DNA of 64,000 bases, from contig JBBELK010000992.1 of the NCBI GenBank assembly GCA_037783545.1, forward strand, positions 806,001 through 870,000, read 5' to 3'. The notes below the pieces were generated by a model, which saw only the letters and a list, made by a program, of their open reading frames with translations, was not told where the DNA came from and did not search any database. Made by a program: the position numbers and the translations under genes. This document shows, piece after piece, positions 1-13,673 of the stretch. Position 1 is the stretch's first letter, and each line of letters opens with the position of its first letter. Source of the DNA: Henricia sp. BOLD:AAB3569. Lineage: Eukaryota > Echinodermata > Asteroidea > Spinulosida > Echinasteridae.

Positions 1-448
1 TTTTGTACACAAGTCAATGGAGATTTCCTCTGTTGTCCTGAGATGACATCACAGATTTGCTCATGAATATGGAAATTCTCATTATCATAAAAATAAACTT
101 GCAATTACACCAAAACGGAACAATCAAACTTTCTGAAATTGACCGAAATGTGTAAAACACACCCTCTACTATTATTATATTTAATAAAAACCCTTATTTC
201 ACACGTCATTTGAAGGTTTTCCAATCATGTACATTAAGTTGATTATCATGTCCCTTAAGAATGCTACATTTAAATTCAAATCTTCAGCGTATCGAAACTG
301 GTATTTTGCTGTGTAGCCATAGCAGTTGCACTCACAACCTGGTGCTTGGAAATGCAGTATACATATATGTAAATCAACCCAATTTCTATCTTGCACACCT
401 ATCTTTAAAATCATTGCATAATACATGTACCTGACCACCTCTCTTTGA

Positions 449-1493
<1,045 letters not shown>

Positions 1494-1502
1494 CCCCCGT
1501 AC

Positions 1503-2207
1503 TAGTCTTGGCCCAAGACTACTCTAATCGATATTGGTTTGTGTACGCGTTGGCCATTCCCAGTAGTGGGCCCTCTTGCAGCACTAACTGGCCAGCCCTT
1601 TGCTCACTAGAGTAGTCTTGGGAATCTCTCCCGGAAGGTTTAACTTTTTCTTTGTTTTTGCCTAGGCTTTCCTAGGGAACCAATCAGCGAGTGACCCAAA
1701 TACAGCAGAGCGTGGGAATGCAGCGAGCGACCCAAATACAGCGCGTCGACCGCAGAGCGTGACCCAAATACACCGCGTGCACGCGCTTCGAATGGTTTGA
1801 AAAATATAAGGCGGCTTACAAGAATCATCGAACATGACCGTTTTATCGTTGCTAATATTTTCGGTGGCATAAGTTTCTTGGCAAATGTTTGCGAATATAT
1901 TTACAAACATGTTTGCAAAGGCGTATGACATCGCAAAATACATTTGTTTATTTAGATAATTGCGACATTGCAAATATTTGCAAAGATATCTGTGGTATGC
2001 CATGTCCCTTGTGTGCCATCATAAAACCCTCTGCAGCTATTTACATAAAACGGTACCGCCCCCAATGATGAACTTCCGGGAGAGATTCCCAAGACTACTC
2101 TAGTGAGCAAAGGGCTGGCCCGTTAGTGCTGCAAGAGGGCGCACTACTGGGAATGGCCAACGCGTACACAAACCAATATCGACTAGAGTAGTCTTGGGCC
2201 AAGACTA
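1503..2207. mobile_element. Non-autonomous DNA transposon with 9 bp TSD
   Basis: The 705 bp element begins TAGTCTTGGCCCAAGACTA and ends with its inverse. The inverted arms run for about 140 bp (1503-1642 against 2068-2207) and are nearly identical. It is flanked by a perfect 9 bp direct repeat CCCCCGTAC (1494-1502 and 2208-2216), a clear target-site duplication. The interior contains a few repeats of GTGACCCAAATACA and codes for nothing recognisable. A 9 bp duplication is typical of Mutator-like elements, while 8 bp would suggest hAT; the superfamily is inferred only from that length. It sits in an ALDH7A1 intron. Confidence 0.85.
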
Positions 2208-2216
2208 CCCCCGTAC

Positions 2217-3113
<897 letters not shown>

Positions 3114-3351
3114 TAAGTTATTCAGGACACTGTCTGTTAAGTGAGTCCATTGGCATTATTATTTCAGCAGATGAGTTTCCAGTCATAGTCCACAGATGAA
3201 TCGGCCCTATAAGATGCAAACCGCTAAGTGCACCAGACTACTTGCATATTAAAAGCAGACGCGGATCCAGATGAGGAGGGGGAGTTCTGCTCTGACTAAT
3301 GTAATGCATTTTATGTGTGTCTGTCAACAGTCGACTACGGGGGAGCTGGGG

Positions 3352-3502
3352 AGCGGGCCTCCCACTGTGCGATTTTGGCCACGAATTTCCTACGATTTGG
3401 TACGATAACTAGAGACTGTCCATAGACTCTATACACAATCGTACAAAATCGTAGCTAATCGTACCTAATTCGTGGCAAAAATCGTACAGTGGGAGGCCCG
3501 CT
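3352..3502. mobile_element. Short palindromic MITE
   Basis: The ends AGCGGGCCTCCCACTGT and ACAGTGGGAGGCCCGCT are inverse copies, and the arms continue inward (CGATTTTGGCCACGAATT against AATTCGTGGCAAAAATCG). Total length is about 151 bp with nearly the whole sequence able to fold into one hairpin. There is no coding content. It is an intronic insertion in ALDH7A1. Confidence 0.75.
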
Positions 3503-4852
3503 TAAGGGCAAGTCCAATGCCCCCATGAAGCAACAACAGTGTCCCGTTTTCAATAGGATTGGGCATGGTGGCACAAGGGGTTTCCTTCGGGCCACTACGG
3601 CCCACGAAGGCTCTATCTAGTAGGGTCATGATAGGTTGTACATGTACTACAATTTTAATTGTGTTGCATGCAAAACTCCACTAGTACACGTTACCGATTT
3701 AAGACGTTTGATAAGGATTGACGACGGGTCCCTAGTTTTGAGTATGGTCTAACGAGGGTTGACTAGGATTAACTATTAAGTTCAATTGTAGCTCCACCGG
3801 CAAGCAAAACCAGGAGTGTGTATAGACCGTATCGAAGAGCCGCCATTTTGTGGGGCACCGTTTGTTACTTAAACCGTTCAACAATGGAAGCACAATATGT
3901 GCAACCATGCAGGGTGCACCCAAGTAAATAGGGATCCCACAGGAACCAATGCTAAATGCCCCATTTTCAAAAATCCAACCGGTTTCTTGAGTGGTACGTA
4001 CATAAAAAAACAAAACACGATGTCAACTCCTTAAAAATAATGACAAATCCATTCAGTGGTCCAGTGAAATCATCAGCAGAAAAACTGGACAAATCCGAAG
4101 CAAAACCTGCCAGGAAAAGGGCGTCCGCCGGATCATTTGCGACAAAGTCGTGAGGATCGCACGATAGTTGCAACGGCTGATAAAGCGTATAACCCGACCT
4201 TTGATCTCTTTTGTTAATTTCAAACATGTTTAATTAATTACACAACATTTTGATGATTTTATTTTTATTTTTACAACGACCATCGAACAATTTTCAAGGA
4301 TGATACGTCACTACAGCATAAACAGGAAGCCGGTGTGTTTCTTTAAAGCACACATAATGCAGCGGATAAGCCCCCAATATTAGACGAATTGTGCACTTTG
4401 TGACAAAAACATGAAACTTTGTACAATGCTTTGAACGTCAATTTAAGACGTGGAGGCATTGCTGATATGACCTCTGAGGTCAGTGAGAGGTCAACCCACT
4501 TTTGATGCACAAACAAGCATGTATAGGGTTACCCGTTATCTACGATGATCTTAGTTTGAAAAAAATATTACAGAATTTACTTTTTTTTCTCGACGCAAAG
4601 AACATAGGCCCTAAATAGACTCAGAGAGTGTAGTACTGGATTTATTTTAATGTCCATCTGATGGGATTTTATAGGTTTAGAACCTCGTACATGGAATATA
4701 TACGGTTAAAAAAGAAATCAAAATCATACTTTGATCAAAAGATGGAGTAGGCCGATAGATGAAGCTTAATTTATCGGTCATTAACGTGTGTTATCACCCG
4801 ACTACATGTATGTATGAACACCTCTGGACAAGGCTGACTGCAGCAGCCCCTG
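3503..4852. other. Intron DNA, no gene; one repeat segment shared with 9.46-9.55 kb
   Basis: No gene is visible. A segment near 4390-4490 (AATTGTGCACTTTGTGAC and nearby GACCTCTGAGGTCA) is a diverged inverted counterpart of sequence near 9450-9545. These could be the remains of long terminal inverted repeats of an older element. The similarity is patchy. Confidence 0.45.
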
Positions 4853-6168
4853 CACTGAAAACTTTATTTCGTCAATTGACACACAAAAATTAGTCATACA
4901 CTGAGTCTTATATGACTAATTTCTAATTAGTCATACGTGGTTTAAATTGACTAATTAAAATTAGTCATGAAAAAGGGTCTTATTTGCCTAATTTAAAAAA
5001 TGATAGTCATGCGGGAAAATTAATTGGTCATGAGGGAAAATTAATTAGTCTTGCAAACAAATTTATTAGTCCTGCAGAAAAATTGATTAGTCCTGCAGGA
5101 AAATTAATTAGTCCTGCAGTAACATTAATTAGTAATGTCAGTTAGTCAGCCTGACAAACTTACTTTGTCACGTGCAATACACGGTGTGTTTCGTATAACG
5201 GACTGAAATAGGCCTACGCAGAATACGTGCAATGACTGCACGGTGTGTTGTGTTAATGCAACAAAGATATCCGCAGTTTGATGACGATAATGGGGACAAC
5301 ATAAATGGAAGAGGCAATGATGTACCCAGAAAAACATCCAGTTACTATTCGTAGCTTATTTTATAAACTTCTAACTGCAGCGAGGAAAGGAGTCCAACCT
5401 GGGCTGACCTAAAATTACGAATACGTACTGAGTTGTCCTTACAGATCATGACTATTTGTGTCAATACACGAATATTGAGACCCGAGGCACGGCCTCAACT
5501 ATATGTCTTTACTCCGACACACGACATAGTTTGAAACATGCAAACGAATGTTTGTTTTAGAAATCTCAGAGTCCCGCACAATTCTTTGGTGTCACACAAA
5601 ACCCGTCACACGCTTACCTTTCCAGAGTAACGTCACAGAATGTTCAGTCCAGTCAAACACGACTTCATTTTACGGTGCGGTTCGCATGTAATGGCGTCGC
5701 ACAGCTGCACGAAAGCAAGAACTGAAGATTTATTTTCCCACGACTGATTTCATGACTAACCTTTTATTACATTATCAATGGAAAGAATATTCCCGCCGAA
5801 ACTCGGTGACTTATTAAATTAGTCATGAGTTCGGCTGGATTATTCTTGCCATTAGTAATGCAATAAAAAGTTAGTCATGCAATTAGTCATTGGAAAATAA
5901 ATCGTCAGTTTTTGTTTTACGTGACAATACAAATTAGTCAAAAGACGATCATCACATTTGTCAGTCGTTCAGATTAGTCTTCTGCTAATATTAATTTGTC
6001 TGCAAATTTCCAACCTCGTAATGCAAAAGTTTTAATTCGTCTTGCACCAACAAAGATTTGTCATGCACCAACAAAAAGTTGTCGACTGACAAATTGTATA
6101 CATGACTAACCATTTTGCCCTTGTTTGACTAATTTTCCACTGTGATTGACTAAATAAAGTTTTCAGTG
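4853..6168. mobile_element. ATTAGTC-rich non-autonomous transposon, copy 1
   Basis: The element begins CACTGAAAACTTTATTT and ends with the inverse ending GTTTTCAGTG. The interior is built of many variants of the word ATTAGTCATGC or ATTAGTCCTGCAG in both orientations. A nested palindrome lies at about 5740-5900 (GGCAAGAATA or TATTCTTGCC class words around a central inversion). No open frame looks coding. A second, nested copy lies at 9647-11526, and comparison of the two shows exactly what was inserted into the second. Confidence 0.8.
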
Positions 6169-6570
6169 TGTAAGAGCCCCTGAGGCAGGGTGCGCACTCT
6201 GCCTGATAAAGTGCTCCCTAGAGACCTGCACTTTACTGCTGTTTTTGAAATGCGCAATTATTCCACGCTGGTTCAATCAGTTAGAAAACTCAACAAAATG
6301 GGTTGTCTGAGATCTCCATGATTTTCACAGGAACAGGAAATGTCACATTTCATTGCTGTAGGAATAACTTTGTTTAAACTGGTCCAATTGGACCTAGAGG
6401 AAGTCAATGGAAAAATATTGAATAGTGATTCGAAAATCCAGAGCACGGACTAAAATAAAACAGCAGTGCAGTCCATAGTGTCATGCCCATGACTGAAATG
6501 AACTGCTGTTTTAACCACCCCTTCCGGGTCCGATTCTGTTGTGCACAATCTGGATGAATTTTAGCAATCT

Positions 6571-8468
6571 GGATGGATTCTGGGATCAGGCAGGAAAGAG
6601 CTGCCCAATACCTCTGTGACATTCTTTTAGCAGATTACTCTCGTAAGCACTTGGGGAGGACTCATGATCAGAGGGCCAGGATGTGGTCTGCGGTGGATCT
6701 CTTCGGAGTGAACCCGGACTGCTCAGGGCGCTGGTGGTTCAGTAGCTGCCGGTGCACCCGATTAAGAAGCACGCGCGCAAAGACCTTGCCCGGAACTGAG
6801 AGGAGGGTCACGCCCCTGTAGTTGCTGCACTCTCGTATGTCACCCTTCCCCGTCCAGATTGGAACAATAATGCTCTTCCCCGGTCAGATGGGATGACACA
6901 TACCCGAGTTCCAGACGGAACAGATGAGAGTGTGCAACCACATGAGAGTGATGACGCAGACACCTGGTGCATTGCCTTCCTTAAGCTGACCCTGAACCTT
7001 TCAAACTTACTCGAGGCTCGGTGGGTCGCAGGTTCGGCAGCTAGGGGCTCGTCTCCATCCGCAGGGAATTCTCAGCCAGGCGGGTCAGCACTCCTCGAAG
7101 TATCCGGACTAACGTTCCTTAATGGCACACTCCCCGGTCAGGAGCTTGCCGTCAGTCGCGCGTATCGTCGGGCTTCTCACAGGGGCACCCAAGAGCGCAG
7201 GTTCCATATTGCCCCGTAGGCCGGCCGAGAGTCGCTTGTACTTTAAAAGTTGATCTCGACCAGGTCCCCACGCATCGCCAAAGCGCTTCGCGCCGCAGCT
7301 TCCTGTGCTGTCCATCTTGCCGTAGAGCCTCGCCCAGCTCCTCTCGATGATTTCAGCAGTTTCTCTGGAGATCCCGCGATCTTGTCTTCTCGGCTTCTCC
7401 GGAATGCATACACCGGCAGCCTCCAAGACGTGGGCTCTGAAGGGTGACCACATCACTTCCGGGCAGCAACCATTCCCTAGCGCATCCCTCGGCCTGCCGC
7501 CATAAGCCTGAGCCACGTCCAGGTCCTGCAGGCAGCCGACGTCGAGCCTTTGGCCCATCGTCGGCCACCTCAGCCGCAGCTTTAGGGTTGCTACCAGCAG
7601 CCTATGGTCAGTGGTGAATTCAAGAACTGGGCACTCCTGTACACCCGGACGTTCTCGATCAGCCTCCAGCGCCCGACCACAAGCACATGGTCGATCTTCT
7701 TCCTGGTGACACCATCGTTGGAATACCACGATCCAGCTATCGTCAACCCCCTACTATACTGCGAAGTCAAGCAGCATTGAGGAGCTTTCATCACGTGATC
7801 CAGAGCCGTGAGGACCGATACATGGCTCGTAATCATCTCTGGATGTGCCAGTGGTAGCATTCAAGTCACCGAGAAGTACCAGCATATCCCCCTTTGGGTA
7901 CCGCATCCACCACGGATTGGAGTTGGGCATATAATACCTCCATCACGGAGTGATTACTATCCCCGGTTGGAGCGTACACTGTGATAAATGAGACTACGCC
8001 CAAAGTATGGGCAAGCCTCAGAGGCATCATACGCTCCGAGACTGGTGTAACCTCCCTTACCAACAGAGCAAGCCGGTCAGCAACTGCCACGCCCACACCC
8101 AGTCGGTGCTGGCCATCAGCTTGGCCGGACCAGAAGTACGTGTAACCACCTCCTCTGATCTCACCCAAGCGTGGCCTCCTAACCTCGGACAAAGCAACAA
8201 CGGCTATAACGAGCCGAGCGAGCTCCGCCGATAAGGCAGGCACGCGGGCATCCTCATGAAGGGAGAGGATATTCCAGGCACCAACCCGAACCGATCGCGT
8301 CAGCACCACCGCGCCGCGGTGGCTCAACCACACCAACTTGACTGCTACGTGGTTTCCCCCTAATCGGGCGACGATGGTCCCGTGGGCTTTGCCCACCGCC
8401 CTCATACGGCAAGCCTTTTTCGTGTCAGGGGTACTCACGGAGCGGATTCGATTTGTTTTGTGACCCAA
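6571..8468 (-). pseudogene. Non-LTR retrotransposon fragment (APE endonuclease plus start of RT)
   Basis: Read on the minus strand, the part at 8468-7866 contains an apurinic-type endonuclease domain (VGAWNILSLHED, VALSEVRRPRLGEI, GVGVAV, FITVYAPT). The endonuclease continues in other frames at 7860-7591 (TIAGSWYSNDG, KKIDHVLV) and 7729-7550 (TTDHRLLVATLKLRLRWPT). Further down, antisense to a spurious + frame at 6573-6821, is the start of a reverse transcriptase (NYRGVTLLSVPGKVFARVLL, then SGFTPKRSTADHILAL), which stops at about 6650. Several frameshifts separate these pieces. The family resembles the RTE/CR1-like proteins that automatic pipelines call craniofacial development protein 2-like. 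The 3' half, including the RT catalytic motif, is missing. Confidence 0.85.
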
Positions 8469-8489
8469 TTTTCTCGACTAGTTTTGTGA

Positions 8490-8715
8490 CCTAGAGCGAA
8501 TGAAGTTTAAGGGGGCCGGGTTGCCAACCCTTCCCCGCTGCCCCCAGTTAAATGGAGAAGGGGTGCCAACCCTTCGGCGCCGAGGTGCCGCTGTAGCCCG
8601 TGGCTCCAGTTAAACGGACAAGGGGCGCCAACCCTTCGGTACCGAGGTGCCGCTGTAGTCCACTGAAGGCCATTGCCAACCCTTCGCCACCGAGGTGCCG
8701 CTGTAGCCCCGATTG
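8490..8715. repeat. GC-rich tandem repeat next to the non-LTR 5' end
   Basis: Three copies of GCCAACCCTTCGGNNCCGAG followed by GTGCCGCTGTAG, plus one partial copy, are spaced about 60-70 bases apart. They sit immediately upstream of the retrotransposon endonuclease on the minus strand, so they are most likely its 5' UTR monomers, which act as promoters in many non-LTR elements. The role is inference. Confidence 0.7.
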
Positions 8716-8859
8716 TGCATACTTGTAAATTGCCAAGGCCGCTTTCCACATCATTTGCATAAATGTGCATATAACTTTGACCTTCTGTTACAGAATGTAC
8801 TTAAACATAGCGCACAGTTAAAATAGGTTGATTTAGATACGGTAGCCCAGTTTTGTCAG

Positions 8860-9440
8860 TTTCAGTAACGTTAGACGTGCATAATACTATATATGTATGT
8901 ATCATGTACAATATAATCATTTGCATTTATTTGCGTATCATAGTTGGCATGCACTCTTATTCGTCTTGTACAGCTAAATGGATATCCCATCAACTCTGTT
9001 CATCATTAGCAAAATTCCGCCCGTCTGAGAAGCGTCATTTACTTGTAACTGTGCAAATTGGTCAAAATAGTGTTGTAATGTATATATGGATCATGTACAT
9101 TATTTTGCATATATTTGCATATATTGGCATGTATGCTTATTTTTTGTACAAGTTGGATTTCCCATCAGTATTTATCTTCATTATTAGCTACATTTAACCT
9201 AGGTTTTTGATGCATCATGTGCTTGCACACTGCAAATTGATGAAAATAATGCTGTAACATAGACATATTATGCACGTTTATTTGCATATAGTTGCAACAT
9301 TTCCATATATAATGTAGCATGTCCTCTGGTTTGTAACAGTTTGGATTTTCCATCAACTCTGTTCATCATTAGCATAATTTAACCCTGATTTTAGAGGCGT
9401 CGTGTATCTGTAACTGCAAATTTGTCAAAATAATGCTGAA
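8860..9440. repeat. Tandem repeat of about 180 bp, three copies
   Basis: The phrase CCATCAACTCTGTTCATCAT (with variants) recurs at about 8987, 9161 and 9349. Each is preceded by a TTTGCATATATTTGCAT block and followed by CTGTAACTGCAAATTTGTCAAAATA-like sequence. Spacing is 174 and 188 bases. The array is AT-rich and non-coding, and resembles a small satellite or the internal repeats of a larger element. Confidence 0.75.
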
Positions 9441-10022
9441 AGGTCAATGACCTCTAGGCCAACAGAGGTCAGATCCAAAATGCATCCACCTCACCCTAAC
9501 ATTTTCATGCTTTAGTCACAAAGTGCACAATTGGTCACCTAAACAGCTCGACTAACATACGCATTTTTCTGGGAGAAAACCTTACGGCCGGATGGGCCTT
9601 GCGAGCACAATTGGGTGTCACAATATCATATGCAAGTGGTTCCCTACACTAAAAACAGTATTTAGTCAGACTAAAAAAAATTAGTCTTATTTGACTAATG
9701 TATAATTAGTCATACGTGGTTCGAATTGACTAATTTTAAATAGTCATGAAAAAGGGTCTTATTTGACTAATTAAAAAAATGATTAGTCATGCGGGAAAAT
9801 TAATTGGTCATGCGGTAAAATTAATCAGTCTTGCACAACATTTAATTAGTCCTGCAGAACAATTGATTAGTCTTGCAGGAAAATTAATTAGTCCTGCAGT
9901 AAAATTAATTAGTAATGTCAGTTAGTCAGCCTGACAAACTTAGTTTGTCACGTGCAACTACACGGTGTGTTTTGTATAATGCACTGAAATGGGCCTACGC
10001 AGAATATGTGCAATGACTGTAT

Positions 10023-10555
10023 GTGGGTCTTTCCACAGTAATGGGGTACATTTCTGTAACATTCAAGATCTTAGGTCCCAGTTCACTTCAAATGTCTTAA
10101 TTTTATCTTTAAATTATCAAGCTAAACTGAGCAAATAACTTTTTCACCAAGCAGTAAGAAAAATAGTCCTACAACATAAATTTGTGAAAACCCCGTGCAC
10201 AAATTTTCCTATTACGCATGTAATAAAGACAACAAAAAAAATCAAAAAATTGTCTGTCCACGTTACATACGTAATATGAACATTTGTACACAAGCTTTTC
10301 AAAAATGTATGTTGTGGCAGCAATTTCTTACCTTTTTGGGCAAAAGTTATCTCCTGACACTATGAGCAACTAACAATGGAAATTGGGCACAAACCATTAA
10401 TAACAATGGTTTGTGCCCAATTTCCATTGTTAGTTGCTCATATAGTGTGAGAACAAAACAAGGACATTTCTTTAATTCTGAGATAAACTAAAGACATCTG
10501 AATGGAATTATTGACTTATTTTTAAAATGTACCCCATTACTGTGGACAGACCCAC
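10023..10555. mobile_element. Nested inverted-repeat element
   Basis: The ends GTGGGTCTTTCCACAGTAAT and its inverse (ATTACTGTGGACAGACCCAC) bound a 533 bp element, and the arms continue with GGGGTACATTT against AAATGTACCCC. GTA flanks both ends and may be the target duplication. The element itself holds a third element at 10358-10447. Confidence 0.8.
10358..10447. mobile_element. 90 bp palindromic MITE, copy 1 of 3
   Basis: The sequence starts CACTATGAGCAACTAACAAT and returns as its inverse to end ATAGTG, with GGAAATTGGGCACAAACCAT repeated inverted around the centre. It is an almost perfect hairpin. Related copies are at 21940-22031 and 41087-41172. Confidence 0.85.
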
Positions 10556-11526
10556 GTACAGTGTGCCGTAGTTAGCGATAGACGCACTGAAATAACGCAC
10601 ACACATATAGTGCGAATGTATGCACGGTGTGTTGTTTTAATGCAACAAAGATATCCGCAGTTTGATGACGATAATGGGGACAACGTAAATTGAAGAGGCA
10701 ACAATGTACCCAGGAAAACATCCAGTTACTGTCGTAGCTTATTTTATAAACTTAATCATAAGTGCAGCGAGGAATGGAGTCCAACCCGGGCTTACCTAAA
10801 ATTACGAATACATACCGAGTTGTCCTTACAGATCATGACTATGTGTGTCAAAATAATACACGGATGTTGAGACCTGAGGCACGCCCTCAACTATATGTCT
10901 TACTCCGACACACGACATAGTTTGAAACATGCAAACCAATGATTGCTTTAGAAATCTGAGTCCCGCACAATTATTTGGTGTCGCACAAAACCCGCCACAA
11001 GCTTACCTTGCCAGAATAACGTGACTAGAATGTTTAGTCCAGTCAAACATGACTTAATTACGGTACGGTTCGCATGTAATGGCGCTGCACGAAAACGAGA
11101 ACTGAAGATTTATTTCCCCATGACTAATTGCATGACTAACTTTTTATTACATTATCAATGGCAAGAATAATCCCGCCGAAACTCATGACTAATTAAATTA
11201 GTCACGCGTTTTGGTGGGATTATTCTTGCCATTAGTAATGTAATAAAAAGTTAGTCATGCAATTAGTCATTGGAAAATAAATCGTCAGTTGTTGTTTTAC
11301 GTGACAATACAAATTAGTCAAAAGATGATCATCACATTTGTCAGTCGTTCAGATTAGTCTTCCGCTTAAATATTAATTTGTCGTGCAAATTTCCAACCTC
11401 GTAATGCAAAAGTTTTAATTTGTCATGCACCAACAGAAGATTGTCAACTGACAAACTGTACACATTACTAATCATTTTGCCCTTGTTTGACTAATTTTCC
11501 GCTGTGATTGACTAAAATTTTCAGTG

Positions 11527-13407
11527 TATTCAATGTTTGAGTACGGGTATCCGACTAAAGAATCTAGCAGCACGATTGAAGAGTATCACGCATTTTGAGA
11601 GAAAATAGACTTTCTACGATATTCTTTTATTATTATTATTATTATTTTATAAATTTGTTTTATGAGGTGTATACTGCCGTTTATTCAAACACCTTCTAGG
11701 CTAAAACAATAGAATTTGTTCATTGCTAAAATACCTTTAATATCACATGTGTTTTTGCGAAGTGACATGCATGTAAAAATCTGTTTTCGGAAATAATTGT
11801 ATTGCAGCTAATCATAAAGTAATATAGGCCTAGCATTGACGGTTACAATGAAAGCGAATTCCTTTGTCGGCCACTTTAATTTCATCGTAGATTATACTTG
11901 CCTGCTGCAAAGCCCTGCAGATCGGAGGATATTTAATATTTAATTAATGTACGTTTGGGGCACGATAGAAATCATCGGAAAATTGGGTCACAGAAAATGA
12001 GCATGCAATATTGCATTTCACTCACGGTGGAAATGCATCTCAAAAACATTTTGAAAATACTCCTGTAGGGATGAAAAATTGTCAATAACAAGTGCCGAGA
12101 AATTCAATTAAAATTGCTCTCCTTGGGCGGGAAGACGAGTCACCCCAGAGGATTTCCACATGTGACATGATCGCGATAAAGTGATCAAAATTAGGAAATA
12201 TTGGCGACTATCAAGTTGACGGTTACGTACACCACGCATACTTGAGGCAATGGTAGATTTATTATGTATTACGTTCAGAGAAGAGGCAATAACCTCGGCT
12301 AAATCACTCGGTGCTTCAGCGGGCCGGGGCCGGTCGGGCTGTGTCTGGGGACGCACTTGTGGATATCTCGGGGAGAAGTAATAGCGGAAGCCAGAAGGAA
12401 GGTCCGTTCCTCATCAAATCCCGGCCTTAAGGAACGATGCCAGACAATATAAATTGATGGGCCTTGGCAACGTGATCCTACAGAGGATCCCCCGAACCTT
12501 TGATTGTCATTAAAGGAGAACGTGGGTCGCGAAATTTTGTTGTGCCAGGGTGGGATGATGATGATGATCAATACCTTTCATGATACGTGTCGAAAACTAC
12601 GTCTCTACCTCAACAATGATATAAACCTTCATGAAAAATGAAAATGGCGGATGCTGAAATCACTGAATGGACGGCGCCATTTTATCGAAATCTATATTTA
12701 GACCCCCTGCGAAAATATGGCGTGTTGCGGACAACCCTTTTCACTACTTCGATAGGTTAGATTTGCTTCGTTGTGACCATAACAAACAGAAATAACGGTT
12801 CACAGAAGTAGCTTCCTCGGGGGAAAAAAAAATGCTCGTCCAAATTTAGGAAGCTGCAGTAAAAGGCGTAATGCATGCCAATACCTAGCAACCAACTATC
12901 TGGTTGCTTTATGACACTGTGTCCTACACCAATAACTTTTATTGATTCTGTACTTACAGACCGTGTAAGTTTACCTCGAGAGCGTGCGAGACTCGTCGAC
13001 TTCCGGAGACCTCGTATATCAGTTTTAACACATGCAGCGACCGGTTTTTTTTTTTTTTACTTTCACACCACGTCCAAATTTATCAGTTTCACCTACTGAT
13101 TCGGGGTCCACTGTAAAACAAAAAAAAACCTTTTAAAAAAATTGGTAATACTATACGCCATGGAAAAACCACACAGCCATGACAGCGCGTCGCTGGTAGC
13201 CCGCAAGTGGCGCGAATATTTTGGCGCCGTCTACTTGGCGCGAATACGTTGCATTATAGCCGTTTTCAAAAGTCCTTGTTTCGGCTTCAGACGCTCTTCG
13301 CGATTTCCGTCTTATTATTAATATTATTATTTCTTTCTGGTATTCATACCAAGGATTCCTCAATAGTGCTCATTGCACTGTCACTCGCAAGCGTGAGGAA
13401 ACCCATG
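11527..13407. other. Intron DNA, no recognisable gene
   Basis: The region holds an ATT microsatellite near 11628-11646, short AT-rich stretches and a poly-T run at 13045-13058. Overlapping minus-strand open frames at 12108-12571 have ordinary composition but show no domain I recognise and no splice context that would make them exons. Confidence 0.5.
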
Positions 13408-13673
13408 AAGAATTAGAATTAGAAATGGCCAGAGACACCGGGGATGATCCCCCTTGCTCTTCACGAAAGAATGCTCTGGGATCTTTAGAGTGCGTTTCCA
13501 TTACCTAACACACTGGACCAACGGCTTTACATCCCTTCCGACGGATGGAGCAAGTGTGGTTGAGTGCCTTGCCCAAGGGCACAGGTACCGTAGCCGTGGG
13601 GAGGTTCGAACCCGCAACCCCAAGTTTTCACCTATGATTGCGAGTCAATGACCTAAACCGCTCGGCCACGGTA
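13408..13673 (-). mobile_element. tRNA-derived SINE
   Basis: On the minus strand the element opens at 13673 with a tRNA-like head. An A-box TGGCCGAGCGG (near 13668-13658) is followed by a B-box GGTTCGAACC at 13612-13603, and the intervening sequence can form an anticodon-like arm. The body contains GTGCCCTTGGGCAAGGCACT and AAGCCGTTGGTCC, words that I recall in SINEs of invertebrate deuterostomes and other animals. The 3' end is a short ATTCTAATTCT tail at 13425-13408. RNA polymerase III would transcribe it leftward. A genuine tRNA gene is unlikely because the acceptor stem is imperfect and the body continues past it. Confidence 0.8.

Larger units (their letters stand above)
9647..11526. mobile_element. 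ATTAGTC-rich transposon, copy 2, carrying nested insertions
   Basis: This is a diverged copy of the element at 4853-6168, with ends CACTAAAAAC and TTTTCAGTG. The same landmarks appear in the same order (TAGTCATACGTGGTT, TTAGTCCTGCAG, CAAAGATATCCGCAGTTTGA, the inner palindrome at about 11110-11280). It is longer because other elements have inserted between GCAATGACTG and CACGGTGTGTTG, which are adjacent in copy 1. The inserted material includes the element at 10023-10555. Confidence 0.8.

Noticed and set aside
6573-6821. Plus-strand 82-codon frame as a gene
   Set aside because: It is the antisense of a reverse transcriptase start that is clearly coded on the minus strand.
8860-9440. CRISPR-like array
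   Set aside because: The units are about 180 bp, tandem and diverged, with no short identical repeats and unique spacers, and the genome is eukaryotic.
12108-12571. Minus-strand overlapping frames as a coding gene
   Set aside because: The frames are short, start within repeats and show no domain or shared splice sites.
13600-13673. A functional tRNA gene
   Set aside because: A- and B-boxes are good but the acceptor stem is imperfect and the sequence continues into a SINE body with a tail.
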